Positions 22,838 through 34,387 of a DNA stretch of 64,000 bases are shown here, piece by piece; position 1 is the first letter of the stretch, and each line of letters opens with the position of its first letter. Origin of the DNA: Notospermus geniculatus (Eukaryota > Nemertea > Pilidiophora > Heteronemertea > Lineidae). The translations under genes were made by a program, and so were the position numbers. Under the pieces are notes generated by a model. It saw only the letters and a program-made list of their open reading frames with translations. It was not told the DNA's origin and ran no database searches. The stretch lies in the NCBI GenBank assembly GCA_002633025.1, contig NMRB01000466.1:162949-226948 (forward strand). The letters are read 5' to 3'.

Positions 22838-24930
22838 CTACAATGAGACATTTGAAGACAAGAGTTAAGAAATTGCTGATGAAGTGTTGCATTTCTGGCT
22901 CTACCAGTTTACAATGTCTACCACCAAGTGGTATTGCTTGACCGCCATTGGATACAGGTGTTGGGTTTCAGAATTAGGGCTGATGAAAGCAACACGTTAA
23001 CAGGTTACCCTGAAAGTTATCGCAACAAGAAAGAAAAGATTGTAGACTTCATTCCGTGCCCAAGGGTGAAGTCCATCTTAAGATAATAAATACATCTGTA
23101 TCTAGCTGGGAATGGCAATGATTTAACTTGGAGTGACCCCAGCTGCGGAGGGCAGTCCTAAGTCCGCTTAGAGATGCCCCACCTCCCCAACATCAAGTCA
23201 GAACACTGATGGTTACCACCCTTTAAGGATTGGCGACAGAGTGTAGTGGTCACGAGGCAAGCTCAATTTTGTCTCCAGTATATACGAGTTTCTGCAAGAG
23301 TTAAAGCAGGAATTTGGGTTCAAGTCATCCAAACTTTTGGTGAACTGGACCTGGGTCTGAAATGTGCGTTACGCTTGAAGAAGATATTTTTCGTTCAGAA
23401 ACTGACTGATTGACTTACATTTTGGAGGACATCTTCATGCAAAGTGGCACATAGAGAATCTAAAAGAATGAATACGATGGGGAACCCGCATAACGTTTTC
23501 TCTCTGCGAGCAGACAACTTGAAAATGGAGCAAAGTAGTGCGACAACGTCGCGTCAAGGAAGAAACGGCGAAACGGAGGTAGAACCGCTCACAGCACCTC
23601 CTGGTGGCGGAAGTTGGCGGGTTCCTGATCGGTTTTTACTAAGTCATACAGCGAAAGATGACAAGAGAATGTCGCCAATCTCTTAAAAGGTTAAGTATTT
23701 TTTCAATTATTTCACTTAGAAATATTGTTGATGTGTTGGTTAGTTTACTCAAAGATGTTTCTTGAAATAAATTTTAGTTTAAAGACAATAAATCTGCCGT
23801 TTTCTTCTACATTAAAGGACCACGATATTGCCACTTTTTGTCGACACCCGGCGGTGATTATTCTCCAAAACCGTAGCCTTGGCTTTCGCCGAAGTGTTTG
23901 AGATGTAGGATTACAATGCACTGCATACGTTGATACCCTAGGGACGAAAGTTACTCTACATGAGGCGAGGTTGATAAGCGGTAGTTCAACAACATTGTCA
24001 ACAGAGGTCTCCCTTATCGCAGGACAGGGAAAGAATGATGTGCCCCTTTAAGTGATATTAAGACAATCAGCTGGTCTTGATGGGTGAAGTGAGGGATTTT
24101 TGCCAGTGACCTGACAGTCAATCATAGACTCGACTATTTTAGTTTTATAGATTGCGATCTTTTTTCACGCATTGTACTGAAGACCCAACTTGACTCTAGC
24201 CACGACAAGCAGCAATCAATTCGTGCCTGAATCGTCTCATTCCGAACAGACAAAGCAATTCTATATATCATAATGTGACATTTTACGGGAGCACCTCATC
24301 CTGACATTTCCCATAATGATATACGAATTGCACCAGCGACTGTCTCGTGTTACAACTTCAAAATCGTACGGGGATTACACAGACACATAACACTGCACAC
24401 AACCAGAAGTCGATATTACGCATACCGACGGACAGTTTAAGTTTATTTTGGTGCGCATCACGTGACATGCTAGAGCGAACCACACCCATAACCTGTCATA
24501 CCTAAAGGTGCGCCTAGTCTTTTGAGGTGAGATCACGTTTCGAACCAAATCCATAATATGAATAGGGTGAATGGGGAAACTGTCTGGTCTATTGAACTAT
24601 TGAGTTCATACTCATCTGCCCAGGTTTGCACGCGGGAAAGGTAAATACAGGTGATATGGAGAAGACATCGTTAAAATTCATTAGTGCTTGCCGTGATTAT
24701 TGTCTTTGGCCTCGGGTTATTATGCATATATCGGTGTAAACTTGCCATCGGGTCAAATTAACGAGTGCAGCGAACTCTAAGAGGCGCCAACATGGCAGGA
24801 ATGAACGTTAATCAAGTATATGAAGAATAGAAATAATGTAATCATGGGTGCTTTAAGGCATGAAATGGCAGAAGGAAACCACAGACCCAAGGGGAAATCT
24901 TCCCTTTCAGAGAATCATCTTCGTCTGACC

Positions 24931-25109
24931 AGGTGTAACATCTGCCAGTGTTCCCCATCTGTGAGTGTTCTCTTCCTATTGTCTGACGGAATAAGCTGCG
25001 ACTTGACAATAGAGGGCACACAGAGAAACGTGTCGATCTATCTGCCAGCGTTTCCCAAACAAATAGGGGGACACACTCACCCACAGAAACACTGGCAGAT
25101 ATAACACCT
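24931..25109. mobile_element. GGTGTAAC-family MITE, copy 2
   Basis: Ends AGGTGTAACATCTGCCAGTG and CACTGGCAGATATAACACCT are near-perfect inverted repeats. It is the best preserved copy of the family in the window. Confidence 0.75.
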
Positions 25110-25778
25110 GGATCCTCTGACACAAACCACGACACCACCACACATGGCTCTTCCTTCCACAAACACGTTCACGCATCTAACTAGGAATACAAATGACATA
25201 ATGAAGAATATAAATGGACAGCAGATTATGTATAAAACAAGGTGCATTAAACATATTAAAACAAGCCAAGCCTCATTGAAACAGAATGAGACTTCATACG
25301 AGCAATAACAATTTTATGAGCACAATTATTGTTTCATTGAAACAGTTATGTTGTATCAAAAAAGTTGGCAATATTGGTCAGTCAGTGAATATTAATGGTA
25401 TGAACACATGAACACGATAGAAAAACATAACAACGCGATATTTCATCGTCATAAAGTTTTATTTATTGGTATCAATGCGATGGTTTAATAAACACAAGGC
25501 TTCATTATCATCATCTTTTATTTTCAATATGTTTGAGTTAACTGCATGTAAACAGGGTAGGCCTAAATGTAAAATCTACATTTACTGCCTACATTGTAGG
25601 CTATTTCAACCACTTCTATGCACCATGACGATCAACTGGAAGGGGGAAGTGCAAGGCGTGGAAAATTCACAGAGACATCTATTGTTCTGGGTAGAAACAA
25701 ACCAGCCACCAGCCTGTCACCAGTTTGACGTGAGATTAGACTTCGATTAATGGTGTGTGGCCTTCTCAATCATACATA

Positions 25779-25996
25779 CTCTAGATTCGTTCTTCTAAGG
25801 TCACTTCAGATATTCATGCTGTAGCTTGCCTAGCCCACAATATAGTCCATACAAAGAATTTATTTTAATTCTATTCAACATAACTGACCAATGAGTGAGT
25901 CTTGCGTTACAGCTCTTTATTTTGCCATGCATATTTAATAGGGTAGGTGGTCATATGGGTGTTCAGTAAAGTAACCTTAGAAGAACGAATCTAGAG
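25779..25996. mobile_element. TA-flanked MITE, only in unit 2
   Basis: A 218-bp insertion has perfect 23-bp inverted ends, left CTCTAGATTCGTTCTTCTAA then GGT. TA is duplicated at 25777-25778 and 25997-25998, while unit 1 keeps a single TA near 12029. This is the signature of Tc1/mariner-type non-autonomous elements. Confidence 0.9.
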
Positions 25997-26464
25997 TATT
26001 ATGGTCTTAGTGTTTTTCAGACAGATCTGGCCAAAGGTACTTTGCTGACCTCTTTTCACTAAACAGTGTAATGGTGTGATCACAAATAAGAATGTTGCAC
26101 AATCCTCAACAGTCTGTGTCATGGTTGACTGGCTTTAGCTGACATCATGAAAGAGCTATTGATTACGCCAACCCTACGAATAATCTAGTGTTGTGCAACA
26201 TCACTATCTTTTGGTAAATGTGATCTGGTCTTATAGTTCCTAAATGTGATCTGGTCTCATAGTTCCTGAGTTCAACGAAGTACATTTGGCCAGAACGATA
26301 TGCAAAACACTACACAAATGTAATCTCAAATGACATGCAGAACGATGTTATTAAGCATGCAGTTAACAAAATAAAACATTTACGGCAATCTCTGCCTTTG
26401 CTTTGAACAACTTTTTCATTAAAATTACATTAGATAAATAACAAACACTGCCAACTATCAAGAC

Positions 26465-26660
26465 TTGAGCTCAGGTTTTACGACAGGCCCACCCGGCGCA
26501 TGCCCCCCCCCCCCACACACACACTTTGGCCAACAAATCTGTAAAATTGACTGTGAAATTCTGAAATCTGGAGCTGATCATTGAAATTCACCAGATTTCA
26601 ACATTTCTAGCACAGTGCGCCCCCTCTTTCCCGAAATCCTGGATCCATCCCTGCCAGTCC
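26465..26660. mobile_element. GGATCC-ended repeat, unit 2 only
   Basis: Shares GGCCAACAAATCTGTAAAAT, TTGAAATTCACC and CACAGTGCGCCCCCTCTTTC with 39199-39370 and 45549-45722. It replaces different sequence in unit 1, so boundaries are imprecise. A C-run precedes it. Confidence 0.55.
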
Positions 26661-26803
26661 ACCGACAGATCATGCCAGACTAGAGAAAATCGACCCTTAA
26701 ACCAAACCGAATCCAGGGCTCCACAAAGTCCCAATAGTTGGCAGAGATTATGAACATCAGCAGGCAGATAACTGTCCCCACCTACCAAAAGACTGTCTAT
26801 CTA

Positions 26804-29207
26804 TCATGATACAGCAGCATCCATTATCTGTTGTTTTGCTTTCATTATCTTGGGGCGAAGGGCAGACATCGTGATCAGAATTGCTTCCTGAAAACAGAGA
26901 GAAAGCAAGCTTCATTCACAGATATGTGACCCGTCAGTCACAGCGTAATCAGATGCATGTCGCTCAGATTGAAGGTGAGCCTCAACGAACTAAGATGACA
27001 CCAGGAGAGAATGGAATAAGATTGCTTTACATTTCATAATAGACGGACAATATTGAAAGTGACAAACATTTGGTCTCAACCTGCCAAGCTAAGAGCGACA
27101 TGCGACTGGTTTTGCTGTGACGGGGTCACATATAGATGTTTTGATGATAGAATTGTTCTGAACCACACACTGACAGAAAGCTTGTTATATTCCCCTCATA
27201 CGCACTGACCTCGGTTCTGATTGTACGGCTCCCCTGCTCTGGGCAAGTATTCAGATAATGCTGGAAGAGTAGACTAGGGTCATCCACCTGAAGGGCCTCA
27301 TCAGCTTCTAAACTTGCCTCAAGTCCCTTCAAACCCCCAAAAACAATCAAAAGGTGACTGAAAAGAGAAGGGAAGAATGTGATGTTGATGAGAGGTGTCC
27401 TCCTGGCAGAGGTGGCCGTTAAGGGATGTTCTTCTGTACTACCAATGGAGTCTCATTCATACTTACTTGAAATCTGGCAATGTGAATCCATCAACACTCT
27501 CTCCTTTATCCGACGTCCCCACAATGCGGTCATATCCGTCCTTATAGGGAGATTCACCAAACACAGCCCCCAAACTCTTTGCTATCCGTACCGTGTATCC
27601 CCAGTAAAGCCCTCCTTCAGTTCTGGGAGCTGTTGGGGCGACAACTTTACCCTTTAATTTTGAACTCTCTGCTGAATGGGATGAAAAGAGTCATGTTAAT
27701 GAGAAAGATATTTCCTCAATCAATGTAAGGTTGACAAGACAGGAATACCAGGTGTGCATCCAGGGCCCCCCTGATTTGCTAGAAATTACATCTCAGAACA
27801 TGTGTATGTCTGAAAAGGGGCCGATTTCCTGGGTTGTTATTGGTGAAGGAGAAAATGCAGCAGCAGATATTTGGATCACAAAACATAGAATGCTCATCAA
27901 CCCACCTACTTTTTCTGGGTAGTCTAACTTTACAGTGACCCTCAAACCAGGTTGTAGGTGTTTATCAATTCTTATTTCTTTCAGCAGGCCAACATTAACA
28001 AATGATCCTTTCCCCTCCTTGACTGGCTTGTTCAGGACGACTCCTTCTCGGTAGGGTGAAACCACGTCTGCCCTCATGTGGTGTGGGGAATCCAGAGGAT
28101 TTAAGACACCTGGAAAAGGGCCAAATTTATCTCAGTATTCAAGTCAATAGACCTAGGACAATAACCTCGAAATACTTTTTGTTTAGACCTGTACTTGCTG
28201 AGCTGATGACCAGCCTGAAACATTCCTTTAATGTGACTGTTTAGGCTGGTAGAAGCTTCTACTGTATAGCATTATCATCATCCCAGTGACATTAAGAAGC
28301 AGAGGGCATATCTTTATATGTGCACGTCCACCTCTGATCTTTGATGCCAGAAACTCACCTGCATATTTCAGATCAGAATGCTGTGGAAAGAAGGACTTCC
28401 TTAGATACTGAGGACACTCTAAATACTGCAGGATCCTGGCCAGTTGGACATTACAGTGGCCTCTTCGGTCCGTCACCTCAACATTGCCTTCTGTATCCCT
28501 GAAATAGCGAGTGTATAAACTAAGTGAAGTACCCTACCCCTACTTCTAAGGACACATACGCCGAGTGTATTTATAATAGGACACAAACAGAAACCGCAGC
28601 CCCAACCTGCTGCTTCTCCCATCACAAGTCTCAACTTACTTCGCCAATGTTCCNNNNNNNNNNNNNNNNNNNNNNNNNNNNNNNNNNNNNNNNNNNNNNN
28701 NNNNNNNNNNNNNNNNNNNNNNNNNNNNNNNNNNNNNNNNNNNNNNNNNNNNNNNNNNNNNNNNNNNNNNNNNNNNNNNNNNNNNNNNNNNNNNNNNNNN
28801 NNNNNNNNNNNNNNNNNNNNNNNNNNNNNNNNNNNNNNNNNNNNNNNNNNNNNNNNNNNNNNNNNNNNNNNNNNNNNNNNNNNNNNNNNNNNNNNNNNNN
28901 NNNNNNNNNNNNNNNNNNNNNNCCCCCCCCCCCCCCCCATGCCCAGGTCAGGAGCCAACCATTAGGCCTAACCACCAAGCCCCCCCCCCCGGCCCGCCCG
29001 GGCCCCGCCCTTCTATTCATGTTTTAAATATTTCTATTTTTAACTTTGCTGTTACTTGGCTCCTAGGAAGAGCTCTTCTGTAGGCTATGAGATAGGACCC
29101 AAATAAACTAAACTAAACTAAATTCTAGTTTGCATCAGCGAGCGCTGAAACCTTACGGTAAGGCTTACCGAAAGATCTTCATCTGGGCGATCTCTCTTTC
29201 GCTTCAT
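26804..29207 (-). CDS. Spout1: SPOUT1-type methyltransferase/centromere protein, copy 2
   Basis: Second copy with identical exon architecture: 29169-29207, exon 2 hidden by the gap, 28640-28653 (only the end of exon 3 before the gap), 28359-28498, 27910-28109, 27467-27666, 27210-27357 and 26804-26887 (stop TGA). All visible exons keep length and phase, so the copy could be functional. Exon 4 reads ARILQYLECPQYLRKSFFP as in copy 1; exon 7 keeps the C-terminal SPOUT segment VDDPSLLFQHYLNTCPEQGS. The last exon differs by a few residues. Intron 1 has gained a short LINE-like 3' tail and C-rich runs, and the upstream divergent promoter is interrupted by an 897-bp foldback element. Part of exon 3 and exon 2 are unverified because of the gap. 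Confidence 0.88.
28654..28922. other. Assembly gap (269 N)
   Basis: Unknown bases hide exon 2 and most of exon 3 of SPOUT1 copy 2. The right edge is a long C-run. Confidence 0.95.
29016..29121 (+). mobile_element. Short LINE-like 3' end, only in unit 2
   Basis: Sequence absent from unit 1 ends in a TAAAC-type repeat tail (AATAAACTAAACTAAACTAA). This fits a 5'-truncated retroelement of CR1/RTE type. The class is inferred from the tail alone. Confidence 0.45.
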
Positions 29208-29288
29208 CTTAATTTTATCAAAGAAAATCGCGAAAAAACGAAGGAGATGTTCATTCTGCCGTCATTTTTCATATTTTTCATTTCGCAC

Positions 29289-30185
29289 TGGCTATTCGTA
29301 CCGTCACGGTGCAAATAACGCCAAACCAGATCTTATTCACACCGTCGTAAACAGCCAATCAGAGGAATACAGGTACCCTCGAGAAAGGAGCGCTCCAATC
29401 TGGCGTAACTCCAAACTGGGGTACTCCAATCTGGAGTACGCTTAAACGTTAATTTATAATTTAGGAGAAAAAGTTTTATAATCAATGCTTTTGGGCAAGG
29501 TAGGCCTACTAAAGTATCTAATGATTCCCCACAGTTCGTAGCATGAGCCTCAGTGGCCGAGTGGTTTGCGTGGGTGGTTATCAAACGGAAGGCTGCGGGT
29601 TCGAGCCCCTTCATGACAGTTCTTTTATTTTCTTTTAGTTCTTCTTTTCTTTTAGTTATTCTCTCACCTCCTCTTATTCCTCTTTTTGTTTTTTTTCTAT
29701 ATCGTGATATCGATCCGTGTAACTGTCGGAAAACGGGGAAACTGCGTAATTCTTGAGCCAATTTTTTTTTTTTAAATTAGGGCCTACCCTAGGCCTATGA
29801 AAAATAGTTTATCATCAGACAGCAGAGGCCAACATTTCATCATTTAACTGTGAAAGATGGGGTCACTGGACCCCGTCAAAGGAAAAAAATTGCCCAGGCT
29901 AAAATATCATTTTAGATCTGCTGCCCACATTGTGCAGAAATTGTACATCACCGTCACGGTACGAATAATCATTCTCCACGCACTATTCCCACCGTGACGG
30001 TGTAAATAAGAGCTATTCCCGCACTATTCACACCGTCACGGTACGAATAAGAACCGGCGGCGCACTATTCACACCGTCACGGTACGAATAAGAACCGACG
30101 GCGCACTTAATATTCACACCGTCACGGTACGAATAAGATCTGGTTTGGCGTTATTTGCACCGTCACGGTACGAATAGCCCCGGCC
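29289..30185. mobile_element. Foldback-type element with ACCGTSACGGT arrays, only in unit 2
   Basis: Inverted repeats of 49 bp begin GGCTATTCGTACCGTCACGG (29290-29338) and return at 30130-30178; the single mismatch is the centre of the near-palindrome ACCGTSACGGT. That 11-mer recurs at least six times, mainly in an array of about 50-60 bp units on the right (29950-30175). Flanks TTTTCATTTYGCAC (29275-29288 and 30186-30199) form an approximately 14-bp duplication with one mismatch; unit 1 has one copy. It carries a tRNA-like SINE and no transposase. It may be an undescribed family. Confidence 0.8.
29548..29622 (+). mobile_element. tRNA(Ser/Leu)-like SINE head
   Basis: A box TGGCCGAGTGG and B box GGTTCGAGCCC are well kept, but acceptor and T-stem pairing fail, so it is not a working tRNA. 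A T/C-rich tail follows. It lies inside the foldback element. Confidence 0.55.
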
Positions 30186-30245
30186 TTTTCATTTTGCACC
30201 ACGTGTAAAGATTCATGGACTGCACTCTCACCGAAGTACCAAACT

Positions 30246-30345
30246 ATCTAGACTGGTTTATCTCTTCGCCGCGGCACTCCCGCGGCGCCACTGTACGGTG
30301 AGGAGCGAGCGCCGCCGGAGTGGAGCGGCAAAGATAGGAACTAAA
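30246..30345. mobile_element. CTTTGCCGC-family element, unit 2 promoter copy
   Basis: Orthologous to 15812-15905. CACTCCCGCGGCGCC and inverted GCGCCGCCGGAGTGGAGCGG flank the NFKBIL1 start region. Confidence 0.5.
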
Positions 30346-30371
30346 TCTACCTCCAAATTATACCAGAGTGA

Positions 30372-32552
30372 ATGTTTACGCTGCATTTTCAGTGTTTTAA
30401 ACTACCTGGGCATGATATTTTGCTGTATATGGGCAATAAGAGAAGAATTGAGAAACTTCAGCAATTGCTTGAAGATGCTGATGTCTCAAAAATGAAATCT
30501 TACATCCGAAAGCATCGGTTGAAGGTGAACCGAGTTGTGGATGATGAAACTGCGAGAACCCTTCTTCATCTCTCATGCTTGTATGGCAGGGATGATGTTA
30601 TCAGGTAAGATCATACAAGATGACACTTGCTTTTCTGTGTGTTTCACATTATGAGGCCGTCCTGCATCAAGGGAAAGGTGGCTTGTGCCAGGCTACCTAG
30701 GCCTAGGCTACTGGCCAACACGAGCAACGAATTACGAATTACGAAAGCTTTATTCACCGTAGGCCTATAGGGCAATAGGCCTATAGTTACTAAAGAGATA
30801 CATAGGCCTAGGTACTAAAAGAACAAAGCCATAATACTACAAAAACAAGAAACTTCAGCAACTGCTTTTCGTACCGTAATCCAGCGCATGCCCCGCTCTG
30901 CCCAAGGCCAAGGGGAAGGGCTAGGCCTAGGCCTACCTATTCGTCCCTGCCATTTTAGTACGCCAAACTTCAGGTACTCCATAAATGTGTAGGCCTAAAG
31001 CCCTATCCATTTCGGTCTTTCAGCCATTGTTGGGAATCGGAATTATTACATCATATGTGCCCACACGTTTGTTCCAGATATCTCCTGAGGAAAGGAGCTG
31101 ATGCTTCAATCGTTGATAAAAATGGCGACACTGCTTTACATCTTGCCGCAAAAAGGGCCATCTCTGGTGAAAAATATGGTATGTATGATGACATAACAAA
31201 GAGGAACTCATTTCATAAATGCACTGGTTGGTCATGAACGTATTGTCATCAAATTTGGTACAATCTTGGATTGAATAATGCCATTGCTATCTGGATTCTT
31301 TTACCAGCATTTCAAGATCTCGTCCTACCCTTGCTGCACAAATGTCCAGATGCTCTCAGTGTGAAGAACAAAGCTGGTGACTCAGCTCGATACTTGGTGC
31401 AGATTTATGAAAAGAGTCTTAAAGGGAATAGTGCAGCTGAGGTAATAAAACACTGAGGATGTCTTCACTTTGTACATGATGTTTTGATATGAAAACTGTC
31501 TTCCTATTGCTTAACCGTAGCCTGTTGACCTAAGGCGATGGGGGGGGCCAAGGAGATTTGGATGACCTAAGCAGATGTGAAGTACCGTAAATAGTTTCAG
31601 AAGCAGCCTAAAGATGGCAGAAGTAATTTGTCTACAAATGCTTTGGAATAACTGGACCTGTTGTTCATGAATTGAATTGTCTTGCAGCCTGGTCTTCCTG
31701 ATTCATCCAGTAATGATGAATCCACTGAAGAAGAAAGATGGCATCAGAAACTAAAAGATGAAGTTGAACATGAATATGGTGCTTGGGCGAGTTATGAGGA
31801 AGGTATGTGTGCTTTTCTGATGAGGATCAAAGTTGTAACCTTTGAACTGGAAAGTGTGATCACTGATGTTAGCATTTGTATAGACCATTTAATTCTGGGC
31901 CATTCCCGAGACGGACATCTTCTCTGTTTAGTTGATGTGAATACGTTTGCCTGATTCCAACTTTACTTTGTTTTCAGACTACTATCAAGACAGAGATGAA
32001 GAAACATATGAAGACTGGGTTGAACGAATCAGACGTGAGCAAAGATCAAAATATCATCAAAACATTCCATCAAGTTCAAGCAGTGGTGCTGGGACATTGA
32101 ATAAAAAACTTGAAGAAGAGAGAAGGGCTCAAGAATTTCAGAAGAAACTTGAACGGGATCATGAAAAGTACCAGGAAAGGATGAAGATGAAATTGATGGA
32201 GCGAAAACAGAAGAATGCAATCCTGAACAAGACGTTGTATGAGAAAAAATGGACAGATTTGTTCTCAGAAGTTAAAAAGGGGGCGTGTTTGTCATTTTGT
32301 GATATCCCATGGCCAGATGGCGTGGAGAAATCTGCTGACGATGTCCGCAGATTCTTATTCTGTGATTTTGGCGATGAGGAAGCCAGCCTCCAGAAGAAGT
32401 ATTTGCGCTCACAGCAGGTTCGATGGCATCCTGATAAATTTTTGCAGAAATTTGGTGAAAGTTTGCTGGAGGCGGACCGAGATAGAATCCTAGAAAAAGT
32501 CAAGAGTGTTTCACAGGTTTTGAATCAGCTGGCTGATCATTTGTCTGAATAA
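30372..32552 (+). CDS. Nfkbil1: NF-kappa-B inhibitor-like protein 1, copy 2
   Basis: Exons 30372-30604, 31078-31178, 31308-31441, 31688-31802 and 31978-32552 match copy 1 base for base in length and code for 385 residues without a break. It keeps the ankyrin segment DKNGDTALHLAAKRAISG and the C-terminal block QQVRWHPDKFLQKFGESLLE. In the last exon about 11 of 191 residues differ from copy 1 (for example WVERI preceded by D instead of G, and MERKQK for MEKKQK), more than in the adjacent neverland exon 4. The first intron lacks the Mutator-like insertion. The promoter region is interrupted by the foldback element, so expression may differ from copy 1. Confidence 0.93.
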
Positions 32553-34387
32553 ATGTTTTCGTTCGTAATTTTCTATCATGGCGTGGCATTTGTTTCTTCA
32601 AGAAGACTGCAGGGAAGAGGAAAGAAAACAAGTTGGGTCTGAAATGTGGAATAGCCCATAGTATTCTCAGGCAATTCTGTGGCTTTTCAGAGGGCTGCTG
32701 TGTGGTCCCAAATTGATGAAAGAAAATAGCCTTTTTTTTTAGAAAAGTTTTACTTTATTCACATGTCAATCAAAATATCTTGTCCATTATTCTAATACAC
32801 AAAATCTATGTACAGCTGAAGCAAAAAAATGTACCGGGTAACAATACTTAAGAGTATTTGTCTCGCGTTAGTTTGTTATACATGTTGTCTCTTGATTACT
32901 CGGTGAATATTGTTCCCAAAAAGACTCAGTGAGATTACCCCTTCAAGGGTTGAGATCGCGTGATATTTTGGGAAAACATGTACTTCATCTGGAATACTAT
33001 GTTACTGAAGAACGTCAAGAAATTTCTCACGAATTCTTGACAAAAATATCGAGGTCAATTCCCCCAGGTGACCAGCTGCTGTTTTGTGATGCAGGCCTTG
33101 GTATCCATGACAAAACCTTGAGCCTCAATTCGGCCATTTTGAATGATGACTGAGTTAGCACAAAAAGAGGGCACACAACGAAACTGAAAGTGTGCAATCT
33201 TGAATATCACTCGCTACCAACAACTTAAATTAAGCTATTTACAATATTTTGCTTTACAATAATTACATGTAGCATTTGTGGTCAGTTTCTTCACAACAGC
33301 TTGCTTGGTTCCCATCTTTGCCGCCGGGCTACTGTCCGTGTGGCGGGAGTGGAGCGACAAAAACTGGAACCAGTTTACAACAGCTGCTGATTTGCCTAAT
33401 TACAAACTCCAATGATCATTTGAACTTGAGTCATGTAAGTATACTCAGCTAGTTTGTTTGGTCCGTACTGATTACAGTGGAACCTCTCTCTATTAAGGAC
33501 ACCTATGGGAGTGCCCGGCGCTGTCCTTAATTGAGAGGTGTCCTCAATACAAAGGTGAAAATGAAGAGAGGTGACCAAAGGGGACGTGACAGAACTTTGC
33601 TGTCCCGAATAGAGAGGTGTCCTCCTGGTTGAGGTGTCCATTAAGGGAGGTTCTACTGTTCAATTGAAAGTCCACAGAACATTATCAACAAATGCATAAT
33701 AATGGTAACTAATTAAAGAATTCAGCTGTTATCAAACGTTTCCATGGCAACGTCCAAAAAGATCTGCCTTAATGAGATAAATGATTATATCAATTAGTGA
33801 CTAGTGCAATAAAGACAACAGAGCAATCATGATCACGCCCAGCTCAATTTCTTTGGCAAATTTCTCGCAATCCTCCGCTGAAAAAATTGTGTAGTTCGAC
33901 GTCTCATGAACCAATCAGGGGGCTAGGCCCCCATTCATGCCATTAGACCTGAAAAAATCATTTCTTTGGGTTCCCGCAATCGCATCAACGCAACCCCGAC
34001 AGGCGCCAGTAACTTGTAACATTTTTACCCGGTGTAGGCCTATACGTGGATGGTGTGCTGCGACGCCCCTGTGCCCGATGTAACATCATGAGATCATTCA
34101 GGAGACACAAAACGGCTGGGTTACACCGGACAGCATTTTATGCAGTGGCATTGAGGGACTCCTCCCCAAAATCTTTGCGGAGTGAGTCTGGGTACTTCTG
34201 TTCGGAATTGTGTTGAAGACAAAATCGTCGGGATCGGACAAACTCTGCGTCACATCTGGCTGCATGAGTACACCGGTACCACGCCGCCTCCCAGTCCGCC
34301 TCCTCTGAATCTTCGAAACCATAAGTCTTTTTACGAAGACATTTCACTCGGTACGCCAACAACTCTGACTTAGTCCATCACAAACAG
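32553..34387. other. Space between convergent NFKBIL1 and neverland 3' ends, unit 2
   Basis: Matches 18793-20685 with indels. Contains repeat copies at 33300-33375 and 33474-33659; no gene seen. Confidence 0.5.
33474..33659. mobile_element. ACAGTGGAACCTC-family element, unit 2 copy
   Basis: Same ends as 19713-19990 but one internal block fewer, giving 186 bp. Confidence 0.65.

Larger units (their letters stand above)
8701..23209 (+). repeat. Tandem unit 1 (14.5 kb)
   Basis: The sequence from TGGTTACCACCCTTTAAGG (8701) to AACACTGA (23209) recurs as unit 2 directly after it. Order is flanking DNA, SPOUT1 (-), NFKBIL1 (+), neverland exons 6 to 2 (-). Exon lengths agree exactly with unit 2. Insertions unique to this unit are at 10403-10606, 12908-13333 and 16578-17207. 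The junction at 23209/23210 shows only about 1 bp of microhomology. Confidence 0.95.
23210..26803. other. Unit 2 left flank, no gene seen
   Basis: Aligns with 8701-12753. Repeats account for the main differences. No conserved reading frame supports a gene. Confidence 0.5.
29208..30371. promoter_or_regulatory. SPOUT1/NFKBIL1 divergent promoter, copy 2, transposon-split
   Basis: The start codons are 1164 bp apart here, against 262 bp in copy 1; nearly all of the difference is the 897-bp element at 29289-30185. The remaining flanks still match copy 1. Confidence 0.45.

Noticed and set aside
29548-29622. Functional tRNA gene
   Set aside because: A and B boxes are present but acceptor and T stems do not pair.
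29333-29761. 142-codon minus-strand frame
   Set aside because: It is antisense to a tRNA-like SINE; peptides like LITTHANHSATEA are a known by-product of such sequences.
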